Assembly: GCA_936943465.1 (NCBI GenBank)
Contig: CAKZJN010000564.1
Span: 1-13,690 of the forward strand
Direction of reading: 5' to 3'
DNA from: an uncultured Rhodoferax sp.
GTDB taxonomy: Bacteria > Pseudomonadota > Gammaproteobacteria > Burkholderiales > Burkholderiaceae_C
DNA: 13,690 nucleotides
A program made the position numbers and the translations under genes. Below are positions 4,984-13,690 of the stretch, piece after piece; position 1 is the stretch's first letter; each line of letters opens with the position of its first letter. The notes below the pieces were generated by a model, which was given only the letters and a program-made list of their open reading frames with translations, was not told the DNA's origin and searched no databases.

Positions 4984-6842
4984 ACTTTGCCAGCCTCGTC
5001 TCGAAGCCACTTGGCGCGTTGAACACCACGCAAGGCGCTGCACACCAGCAGCGCATCGGCTTTCATGACTTCGGCCAATGGAAGCGGCCTTTCTTCAATT
5101 TGCGCAAAGCGTTTGAGCAGGCGCGAGCGCATCACACCGGGCAGCACGCCACTGGCCAGCGGCGGCGTGATCCAACGCCCCTGAATTTTTACCAACAGGT
5201 TGCTGCGTGCGCCTTCACAGACTTCGCCGGCTGCATTCACAAAGATGGCATCAAACGCACCGAGCGCCATGGCCTGCTGGATAGCCGTGTCGTAGTCCCC
5301 GCGCAGAGAAGTTTTGAAATTGAGCAAGGCCGCCTCGGAAGGCCGTACCGGACTAGAACTCAAGACCAGCCGTGCAGGTCCATCAGGCAAGGCTTGCAAG
5401 ACGGCGTGCTGCAGTTGGATGCCACCGTCGTGCCGCAAGTCGAGGCGCAGGCGGTAGGTCTGCGCCGGGTTCAATAGCTGCAGTTGTTGATTGAGGGCGG
5501 TTTGAATGCGGGCTTTGTCAAACTGAAAACCCAGCGAATGGGCCGACTGTTTAAGGCGTTGCAAGTGCTGCGTTAGCGCGTGAATCCGGTTGCCGCGCAC
5601 GCGCATGGTTTCAAACAATGTAAAGCCCGGGTCCATGGCGGTGAGAAAGCGTGCCTTGGTCTGCACCTCGGCATATTCATCGTGGGCGTTGGAGTCCATC
5701 ACCACGCCGCTGCCCACGCCCAGGGTTGCGCAGCGTTGCCCGTCGCGCTCAGCGCCCAGCAGCAAGGTCCGGATGGCTACCGACAGACAAAAATCGCCAG
5801 TCTTCGCGGGTGACTGTGGCGCATCGAGCCAGCCGATCGCACCGCAGTACAAACCGCGCGGTGCGGCTTCGAGCCCCGCAATCAGGTCCATGGTGTGCAG
5901 TTTGGGCGCGCCGGTAATGGAGCCACACGGAAACAGCGCACGCAGTACATCGGGAAAACCCACATCAGGCCGCAGGTGCGACTCCACCGTGGAGGTCATC
6001 TGGTGCACGGTCGCATAGGTTTCTACCGAAAACAGGTGCGGCACCCGGACTGAGCCGGTCTCGGAAATTCGGCCCAAGTCGTTGCGCAGCAAGTCCACGA
6101 TCATCACGTTCTCGGCGCGGTTCTTGGCGTCCTGTTGCAGCCACTCGATCTGTTGTTGGTCGGCTTGGACATTGGCCATGCGCTTGGCCGTGCCCTTCAT
6201 GGGGCGCGCGCTGAGTTGCCCGGCGCAGTGCTGCACGAATAGTTCAGGCGAGTGCGACAGAACCCAGGCAACGTCTTGCTCGCTCGCTACCGGAAGCCGG
6301 GCCAACACAGCAAACGGCGCCGGCTGCATGGTGCGCAGGCGTCGGTACAAACCCATCGGCGAGCCGTACTGCGCGCCCACCATGCGCAGGGTGTAGTTCA
6401 CCTGGTAGGTCTCGCCCTGTGCAATGCGGGCGCGGATGTGGGCAATGTCTTGCGCGTAACGTGCCGGGTCGGTGTCAGGCTTCAGGTCGCGTATTCCGGC
6501 GGGGGAGGGTTGGTCGCCATCGGCTGCGGCCAGCCAGTGGTTAACTTCCGCGCTGGAGAGCCGCTGCAGTTGGCGAAACATCAATACACGCAGGGCGCCG
6601 GGGGCGTCGCCGTCCGTGATTCGCAGACCGGCTTGCTGTAACTTGCAGCCCCATTCGTAATCGGCAAACAGCGCGGCGTGCAGGCCCATTTGCTGGTCCT
6701 GCTCCACCTGCTGCCAAAAGGTATTCAGCGTGCGCGGGTCCGTGCAGCGGTGCTCGCGCACCAAGCCGGTGTACAGCCTGCTGCTGGGATGCTGTTCCGT
6801 TGCGTTGCAGTCGTCCAGCAGAGCGAATACGGGATGGTCCAA
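4971..6842 (-). CDS. pabB: Fused aminodeoxychorismate synthase component I / 4-amino-4-deoxychorismate lyase (PabB-PabC)
   Basis: The enzyme makes p-aminobenzoate for folate from chorismate: PabB aminates chorismate with ammonia from the PabA glutaminase (not in this window), then PabC releases pyruvate. The 623-residue protein has the PabB domain to about 400, with PMKGT (214-218; Lys216 is the residue typical of PabB, where anthranilate synthase has Ala), DLLRNDLGRI (250-259), GSITGAPK (307-314), GVGSGVV (375-381) and DEYAEVQTKA (388-397). A PabC-like PLP domain follows from about 404 (DPGFTLFETMRV), with candidate PLP lysine Lys510 in NFKTSLRGDYD and EGARSNLL (543-550). The start is TTG at 6842: the frame is closed by a stop just upstream and has no ATG or GTG before the conserved N-terminus. 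A GAGGGG ribosome site is at 6851-6856. That site abuts the rpoD terminator, so there is no room for a promoter between them. Confidence 0.93.
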   Translation of the reverse strand: MDHPVFALLDDCNATEQHPSSRLYTGLVREHRCTDPRTLNTFWQQVEQDQQMGLHAALFADYEWGCKLQQAGLRITDGDAPGALRVLMFRQLQRLSSAEVNHWLAAADGDQPSPAGIRDLKPDTDPARYAQDIAHIRARIAQGETYQVNYTLRMVGAQYGSPMGLYRRLRTMQPAPFAVLARLPVASEQDVAWVLSHSPELFVQHCAGQLSARPMKGTAKRMANVQADQQQIEWLQQDAKNRAENVMIVDLLRNDLGRISETGSVRVPHLFSVETYATVHQMTSTVESHLRPDVGFPDVLRALFPCGSITGAPKLHTMDLIAGLEAAPRGLYCGAIGWLDAPQSPAKTGDFCLSVAIRTLLLGAERDGQRCATLGVGSGVVMDSNAHDEYAEVQTKARFLTAMDPGFTLFETMRVRGNRIHALTQHLQRLKQSAHSLGFQFDKARIQTALNQQLQLLNPAQTYRLRLDLRHDGGIQLQHAVLQALPDGPARLVLSSSPVRPSEAALLNFKTSLRGDYDTAIQQAMALGAFDAIFVNAAGEVCEGARSNLLVKIQGRWITPPLASGVLPGVMRSRLLKRFAQIEERPLPLAEVMKADALLVCSALRGVQRAKWLRDEAGKVVLL

Positions 6843-6856
6843 AGCGTAAGCCCCTC

Positions 6857-6891
6857 AAAAACAAAGTGGGCCTGTTGCCCACTTTGTTTTT
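6857..6891 (-). terminator. Strong rho-independent terminator after rpoD
   Basis: Two perfect 15-nt arms (6857-6871 and 6877-6891) enclose a 5-nt loop. The stem core is CAAAGTGGGC/GCCCACTTTG, with A5 and T5 on the outer ends. It begins 3 nt after the rpoD stop codon and ends in TTTTT on the minus strand. Being symmetrical it could work in both directions, but the nearest plus-strand gene ends far upstream, so rpoD is the client. Confidence 0.9.
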
Positions 6892-6894
6892 CGA

Positions 6895-9198
<2,304 letters not shown>

Positions 9199-9411
9199 GC
9201 GAAAACCTCGAATCATCAAAAAAATTTCAGGCGAACAGAACGCCAACCAGGCTGTGCAAAAACGGCCTCAGGTGGCAGGGACGGGAGAGAGATTCCCTTG
9301 GCAAGATGGGAGGGCGATCATTTGGGATGCAGTCCTTGCGGTTAGGTGGCCTGTTGAGAACTTGGGTCTACGTTGGCCTGGCCCGGAGGTGTTGCTGTCG
9401 CTCTTGCCGAA
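9199..9411 (-). other. dnaG-rpoD intergenic leader, no gene seen
   Basis: These 213 nt hold the rpoD ribosome site (GAGG, 9206-9209) preceded by an A/T-rich run near 9217-9227. No small gene, tRNA or convincing terminator was found. An internal rpoD promoter is expected by analogy with other dnaG-rpoD operons, where heat-shock or stress promoters precede rpoD, but neither a good sigma-70 pair nor a sigma-32 pair could be read. Confidence 0.4.
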
Positions 9412-11334
9412 TCAACCTTGGATTATACCGTCGGATTGGGATTTTTCTAATTGCGCCATCAGTTGCACCCGCCGCGCGCGCAGGGCCTGGTAGCGCTGCA
9501 GGGCCGAAGGGTCGGTCTTGGAGGCCTCGATGGCGTCGGTTTCCTGCAATTTAAGCCGTTCCACCAGCATGCGATCCAGCAGATCGCGCAATTCGGCACC
9601 CGATTCGTTTTCGGGCTGCACCGGAATCGCGGCGCCCGACATCAAACGCATCGCCGCCTCCTGCGACGGATGGCCGGTCAGATCCTGCTGCAGCGCCTCC
9701 CAGGGCAGCGCGCCGTGGTCATGCAGTTGGGCCTCCAGCCAAGCCAGCAGGGGGCCGTGGGGTTCGGGCAATTCGCACAAGAGGGCGTGGTCTTCGTTGC
9801 CCAGCGTCTGCCACAGGCCGGAATGTCCCAGCAGAATCCGAGTGGCATGGTCGGCGCGGCTGTTGGGCAGCGCGCGGCCAGCGGGGCGTGACGCGGACCC
9901 GCGCAAGCCGCCGCCATACGACGTATTGCCCCAGGGGCGGCGACTGCCTTGGCCGGCCCCCTCGTTTGGGGAGTAGCCGTCCTGCTTCTTACGCCAGCCG
10001 CCTTCGCGCGCGGGCTGGGCGGCCGGGGCGCTGGGGTTCCAGAGCTCGGCCAATTCCCGGCCAGTGAGCTGTACCAGGTCGGCCAGCTCACCCAGCAACT
10101 GCATCTTGAGGGCGCCCTCGGGCATCAGGTTCCACAGCGGCTTGGCATTGCTCGACAGGTGGGCGCGGCCCTCGGCGGTGTTCAGGTCCAGCCCGTCGCG
10201 GGCGGATTCGATCAGGAAGCGGCTCAGCGGCGTGGCCTCGGACACATAGCGGGCAAAGGCCTCCTTGCCGTGGGCGCGGATGAAACTGTCGGGGTCGTGC
10301 TCGGCCGGCAGAAACAAAAACTTGATGCTGCGCACATCGGTAGCGTAGGGCAGGGCGCCGTCCAGCGCCTTGCGCGCGGCGCGGCGCCCTGCGGAGTCGC
10401 CATCAAAACTGAACACCACCGCATCGGTAAAGCGGAACAGCTTTTGCACATGGTCGGTGGTGCAGGCGGTGCCCAGCGTGGCCACCGCATTGGGAAAGCC
10501 CAGTTGCGCCAGCGCCACCACGTCCATATAGCCCTCGGTCACCAGCACATAGCCCATGTCGCGCAGCGAGGCGCGGGCCTCAAACAGGCCGTAGAGTTCG
10601 CGGCCCTTGCTGAACACCGGGGTTTCGGGGGAGTTCAGGTACTTGGGCTTTTCGTCGCCCAGCACGCGGCCGCCAAAACCGATGCACTCGCCCTTGATAT
10701 TGCGGATCGGGAACATCACCCGGTCGCGGAAACGGTCGTAGCGCTTTTCTTCCTCGCCGTCTTCCTGGGCATGAATCACCAGGCCACTTTCCACCAAAAG
10801 CGGGTCGTCGTAATGCGGAAACACGCTGGCCAAACTGCGCCAGCCCTCGGGCGCATAGCCCAGGCCAAACTGCTTGGCGACCTCGCCCGACAGGCCGCGC
10901 CCCTTGAAATAGGCGATGGCGCGGGGCGAATCCTTAAGCTGCTTGCGGTAGGCTTCGCCGGCTTTTTCAAGCACTGAGGTCAGGGTGTGCTGCTTTTCGC
11001 GCTGCTCCTGCGCGCGGGCGCGGTCTTGCGGCGAGGCGTCGTCCTCGGGCACCACCATGCCGTATTGCTGCGCCAGGTCGTGCACCGCTTCAATAAAGGT
11101 CATGCCGGCGTGGTCCATCAGGAAACTGATGGCGTTGCCGTTCTTGCCGCAGCCAAAGCAGTGATAGAACTGCTTGGTCGGACTGACCGAAAAAGACGGT
11201 GACTTCTCGCCATGAAAAGGGCACAGGCCCATGAAGTTGGCCCCGCCCTTTTTCAGTGGCACGTAGCGGCCCACGATCTCCACCACGTCAGCGCGGGCGA
11301 TCAGTTCCTGAATAAAGGTTTGCGGAATGGCCAT
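9412..11334 (-). CDS. dnaG: DNA primase DnaG
   Basis: Primase makes the short RNA primers for both strands at the replication fork, recruited by the DnaB helicase. The 640-residue protein has the N-terminal zinc-binding domain with Cys38, His41, Cys59 and Cys62 (CPFHGEKSPSF, FYHCFGCGKNG). It then has the catalytic core (about 110-430) with GFGGRVLGDEKPKYLNSPET (219-238), and the Toprim motifs EGYMDVV (267-273; Glu267) and FDGDSAGRRAA (310-320; Asp311, Asp313). A Gly/Arg/Ser-rich linker (435-490) and a C-terminal helicase-binding domain (about 495-640) follow. ATG 11334 gives the standard MAIPQTFIQELIAR start, but the bases before it (GATCCCCCT) contain no recognisable ribosome site. Poor initiation of dnaG is known in E. 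coli, where primase is kept scarce. It is followed by rpoD; the rpsU gene often found upstream is absent here, replaced by a foldable element and a gamma-glutamyltransferase. Confidence 0.97.
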   Translation of the reverse strand: MAIPQTFIQELIARADVVEIVGRYVPLKKGGANFMGLCPFHGEKSPSFSVSPTKQFYHCFGCGKNGNAISFLMDHAGMTFIEAVHDLAQQYGMVVPEDDASPQDRARAQEQREKQHTLTSVLEKAGEAYRKQLKDSPRAIAYFKGRGLSGEVAKQFGLGYAPEGWRSLASVFPHYDDPLLVESGLVIHAQEDGEEEKRYDRFRDRVMFPIRNIKGECIGFGGRVLGDEKPKYLNSPETPVFSKGRELYGLFEARASLRDMGYVLVTEGYMDVVALAQLGFPNAVATLGTACTTDHVQKLFRFTDAVVFSFDGDSAGRRAARKALDGALPYATDVRSIKFLFLPAEHDPDSFIRAHGKEAFARYVSEATPLSRFLIESARDGLDLNTAEGRAHLSSNAKPLWNLMPEGALKMQLLGELADLVQLTGRELAELWNPSAPAAQPAREGGWRKKQDGYSPNEGAGQGSRRPWGNTSYGGGLRGSASRPAGRALPNSRADHATRILLGHSGLWQTLGNEDHALLCELPEPHGPLLAWLEAQLHDHGALPWEALQQDLTGHPSQEAAMRLMSGAAIPVQPENESGAELRDLLDRMLVERLKLQETDAIEASKTDPSALQRYQALRARRVQLMAQLEKSQSDGIIQG

Positions 11335-11360
11335 AGGGGGATCAGATTATGCGGCGCTGC

Positions 11361-11455
11361 GTGGGGGTTGGTTTCCCCGCAGGGCCGCCCCAAGGGGCAA
11401 TGTGCCCCCCTCAGGGGGCAGCGACCTACACGCTGTGGGGAAGTGTGGGGGCTCC
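11361..11455. repeat. GC-rich foldable intergenic element between ggt and dnaG
   Basis: The 126-nt gap 11335-11460 is filled by runs of G and C. An outer 10-bp stem, TTCCCCGCAG (11373-11382) with CTGTGGGGAA (11433-11442, one G-U pair), encloses two hairpins: GCCCC-AA-GGGGC (11387-11398) and TGCCCCC-CTCA-GGGGGCA (11403-11420). The whole can fold as a three-way junction. It closely resembles a dispersed element I recall in Comamonadaceae intergenic regions; copy number cannot be tested here. It may act as a transcript end or stabiliser between ggt and dnaG. No clean T-run is present. Confidence 0.6.
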
Positions 11456-11460
11456 ATTAA

Positions 11461-13275
11461 TTAGTCTCCCAACACCACACCCTCGCGGCGCGGATCGGCT
11501 CCGCCAAAGTAGCCCGTGGGCGTGCGCATGATGGCTTGCAGTCCGCTGGGCATGGGCACCTCGGTTACGGTGTGACCGCGGGCCCGCAGCGCATCCAGGG
11601 TGCTGGCCGGAAAGCCGCCTTGCTCCAGAAACACCGGCCCGCCCAGGGTGCCGAAGTTGGGCAGGTTGATGGCCTGCTGCGCGTTCAGGCCCCAGTTCAA
11701 CATGCCGTACAGGGTTTTGGCGGTGAAGTGAATGATCATGGCGCCGCCCGGGCTGCCTGCGCTGATCAACAGGCGGCCACTTTCTTTGTCAAACACCAGA
11801 ACCGGCGACATGGATGAGCGCGGCCGCTTGCCCGGCTCCACCCGGTTGGCAATGGGCAAGCCGTTTGGGCCAATGGGCTCGAAGCTGAAATCCGTGAGTT
11901 GGTTGTTGAGCAGGAAACCGCCCGTCAGGCCCAAGCCCCGGTTGACCATGAGGCGCGAGCCCCAGGCGTCTTCAATCGTGGTGGTCATGGCCAGCGCGTT
12001 GCCAAAGCCATCCACGATCGAGATGTGTGAGGTGCCGAACTCGGTCTGGTCGGGCATCGGCGCCCAGGCCAGGGGCGTGGTGCCCGGTTTGCCGGGTTCC
12101 ACCGCCGGCATGCGGCGTGCATCAGGGTCGGCAGGAATGGCGGCAGCCCGCTGGCGCAGATAGGCGGGTGCCAGCAGCGTGCGCCAGTCACCACCCGGAG
12201 CAGCCACAAAGTCGGGGTCCGCAACAAACTGGGCGCGGTCGGCCAAGGCCAGGCGGGAGGCCTCGGTGTAGCGGTGCAACCAAGCTGCGTCAGGCAAACC
12301 ATTGGTCAGCGCAGAGGGCGCAACGCCGCTGGCCTCCAGCATGCCCAGAATCTGGCCGATGGCCAGCGTGCCCGAACTGGGGGGCGGCATGCCGCAGACG
12401 CGCACCGCTGGCATGGTGACTGGTGTCGTGTCAAAGCAAATGGGCTCCCGCAGCACCGGACGGTAGGTGGCGAGGTCGGTCTGGGACAGCGTGCCGGCGT
12501 TCGGGTGCGTTTGCACCGCCTGCACCATGGCCTCGGCAGTGCGGCCGGTGGTTAGCCCACTCGGACCTTGCTCGGCGATGGACTGCAGGATGGCTGCCAG
12601 TTCCGGGTTGCGCAGGCGGTGACCGGCCGGCCAGGGCTTACCGTCGGCGTCAAAAAAGTAGGCCTTTGCCACGGCATCGCCTTGCAGCGCCTTTTCGCTG
12701 GCCAGCAGCGTGGCCATGCGCGGGCTGACCGCAAAGCCTTCGTTTGCCAGCCGGATGGCTGGTGCGAACAGGGTTTTCCAGGGCAGCTTGCCGTGTTGGC
12801 GGTGGGCCTCAAACAGCATGGCGACAGCACCCGGCACACCGACAGAACGGCCGCCCACCACTGCGTCTTTAAAGCCCATCGGCCGTCCGTTGGCTGTCAG
12901 GAATAGCGCCGGTGTGGCGCCGGCGGGGGCCGTTTCGCGCCCGTCAAACGCCTGCGTCGATTTGCCATCAAAGTGCATCAAGAAGGCGCCGCCACCGATG
13001 CCACTGCTTTGGGGCTCCACCAGCGTGAGAACCATTTGCACCGCAACGGCCGCATCGATGGCACTGCCACCGGCCTGCAACATTTCCAGCCCGGCTTGGG
13101 TGGCGATCGGGTTGGCCGCGGCGACGGCATAGCTGCGCCTGGCCCAACCGGTTTTGGCGGTAGTGGCACCTGCCAGTTCGGGCTGCGCCAGGGCTTGCGC
13201 CCCCAGCCACGCCGGCGCGCAGGCCAGCAGGCAGATCAGAGCGCCAAATGCCCGCCGCATGGCACTGGGCACCAT
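11461..13275 (-). CDS. ggt: Gamma-glutamyltransferase (glutathione hydrolase), exported
   Basis: The enzyme cleaves gamma-glutamyl bonds of glutathione and related peptides, or transfers the gamma-glutamyl group, normally in the periplasm after self-cleavage into two subunits. The 604-residue precursor begins with a signal peptide (MRRAFGALICLLACAPAWLGAQA, about 6-28). Family blocks: NPIATQAGLEMLQAGGSAIDAAVA (55-78), SGIGGGAFLMHF (91-102), FDGRETAP (110-117; Arg113 binds the substrate carboxylate), the processing site GTSHISIVD with nucleophile Thr415, KRPRSSMSP (483-491) and GSPGGAMII (507-515). The predicted large subunit is about 30-414 and the small one 415-604. ATG 13275 lies 4 nt after the upstream stop, with a TAGG-type ribosome site; ATG 13260 would also give a complete signal peptide. 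The tight spacing suggests translational coupling with the AhpD-like gene. It is a complete gene with the key residues present. Confidence 0.95.
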   Translation of the reverse strand: MVPSAMRRAFGALICLLACAPAWLGAQALAQPELAGATTAKTGWARRSYAVAAANPIATQAGLEMLQAGGSAIDAAVAVQMVLTLVEPQSSGIGGGAFLMHFDGKSTQAFDGRETAPAGATPALFLTANGRPMGFKDAVVGGRSVGVPGAVAMLFEAHRQHGKLPWKTLFAPAIRLANEGFAVSPRMATLLASEKALQGDAVAKAYFFDADGKPWPAGHRLRNPELAAILQSIAEQGPSGLTTGRTAEAMVQAVQTHPNAGTLSQTDLATYRPVLREPICFDTTPVTMPAVRVCGMPPPSSGTLAIGQILGMLEASGVAPSALTNGLPDAAWLHRYTEASRLALADRAQFVADPDFVAAPGGDWRTLLAPAYLRQRAAAIPADPDARRMPAVEPGKPGTTPLAWAPMPDQTEFGTSHISIVDGFGNALAMTTTIEDAWGSRLMVNRGLGLTGGFLLNNQLTDFSFEPIGPNGLPIANRVEPGKRPRSSMSPVLVFDKESGRLLISAGSPGGAMIIHFTAKTLYGMLNWGLNAQQAINLPNFGTLGGPVFLEQGGFPASTLDALRARGHTVTEVPMPSGLQAIMRTPTGYFGGADPRREGVVLGD

Positions 13276-13279
13276 GGGC

Positions 13280-13690
13280 CTAAGACTTCACGCGGGGTGC
13301 GCGACCCAGCACATAAAACTCAGGGTTGGGCATCATGCCGGTGACGCTCGCCACCCGGTTGGAGAGTCCAAAAAACGCCGTGATGCCGGTAATGTCCCAG
13401 ATGTCCTCGTCATTGAAACCGTGCTCCTGCAGGGCCACAAAGTCAGCTTCTTCGACGGTGTGGCTGGCCAGGCAGACTTTCATGGCAAAGTCGAGCATGG
13501 CGCGTTGGCGGGGCGTAATGTCGGCCTTGCGGTAGTTCACGGCCACCTGGTCGGCTACCAGCGGTTTTTTCTCGTAAATGCGCAGCAGGGCGCCGTGGGC
13601 CACCACGCAATAGAGGCACTCGTTGGCCGCGCTGGTGGCGGTCACGATCATTTCCCGGTCGCCTTTGGTCAGGCTCGATTCTTCACGCAA
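13280..13690 (-). CDS. AhpD-like peroxidase-related protein, N-terminus cut by the window edge
   Basis: 136 residues of the C-terminal part are visible; the frame is open to the right edge, so the start lies outside. The carboxymuconolactone decarboxylase/AhpD core motif is clear: ANECLYCVVAHG, with Cys25 and Cys28 (numbering from the edge) and His32, the redox-active CxxC-xxx-H arrangement. VADQVAVNYRKADITPRQRAMLDFAMKV (45-72) and HGFNDEDIWDITGITAFFGLSNRVA (89-113) match the 'peroxidase-related enzyme' subgroup, whose complete members are around 180-200 residues. Proteins of this fold use a thiol pair to reduce peroxides, but the physiological substrate of this subgroup is not established. 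It is followed 4 nt later by ggt, suggesting one transcript. A link to thiol or glutathione metabolism is inference from that pairing. Confidence 0.88.
   Translation of the reverse strand: MREESSLTKGDREMIVTATSAANECLYCVVAHGALLRIYEKKPLVADQVAVNYRKADITPRQRAMLDFAMKVCLASHTVEEADFVALQEHGFNDEDIWDITGITAFFGLSNRVASVTGMMPNPEFYVLGRAPRVKS

Noticed and set aside
9199..9246. A longer RpoD starting at 9246
   Set aside because: ATG 9198 has a well-spaced GAGG and starts the familiar lysine-rich tail; the additional residues are hydrophobic and unrelated.
9949..10977. A 342-codon plus-strand open frame opposite dnaG
   Set aside because: Complement of the dnaG catalytic core; no family resemblance and no ribosome site.

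Overview
The window is GC-rich and reads as chromosomal housekeeping DNA from a betaproteobacterium, most likely Comamonadaceae (Rhodoferax/Polaromonas/Acidovorax-like). This rests on the protein types (a ~767-residue RpoD with a Lys/Ala-rich tail, DnaK ending in a D/E-V-K-rich tail, a fused PabB-PabC), on the gene orders grpE-dnaK-dnaJ and dnaG-rpoD, and on a GC-rich intergenic element of a type I associate with this family. The assignment comes from recognising sequences, not from a search. No phage, transposon, CRISPR array, tRNA or rRNA was seen.

Almost everything is on the minus strand, so transcription runs right to left. From the right edge: the C-terminal part of an AhpD-like peroxidase-related protein (13280-13690), followed after 4 nt by an exported gamma-glutamyltransferase (11461-13275); a foldable GC-rich intergenic element (about 11361-11455); dnaG (9412-11334); rpoD (6895-9198), closed by a strong hairpin terminator; and a fused aminodeoxychorismate synthase/lyase pabB-pabC (4971-6842), whose ribosome site touches that terminator. 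The only plus-strand gene is a small ComFB-domain protein (4671-4958), convergent with pabBC and divergent from a short HxlR-type regulator (4190-4501). An FKBP-type prolyl isomerase (3720-4073) with its own terminator comes next.

The left end is the heat-shock cluster grpE (3042-3602), dnaK (1020-2951) and dnaJ (917 to beyond the left edge). A sigma-32-type promoter is readable before grpE, and a second, weaker one lies between grpE and dnaK. The grpE promoter is overlapped by a perfect 7-bp inverted repeat that is not CIRCE.

The most unusual feature is dnaJ. It carries two separate defects next to an intact grpE and dnaK: the Gly/Phe-rich linker and the start of the next domain are missing (about 50 residues, in frame), and a TAG stop replaces a conserved lysine codon, after which recognisable DnaJ sequence continues in frame to the window edge. 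Either this dnaJ is a decaying pseudogene, or the assembly is wrong at one or both points, or the product is a shortened J-protein. No previously undescribed multi-gene system was found. The other points worth attention are regulatory: the promoter/inverted-repeat overlap, the terminator abutting the pabBC ribosome site, a poor ribosome site for primase, and the intergenic element before dnaG.
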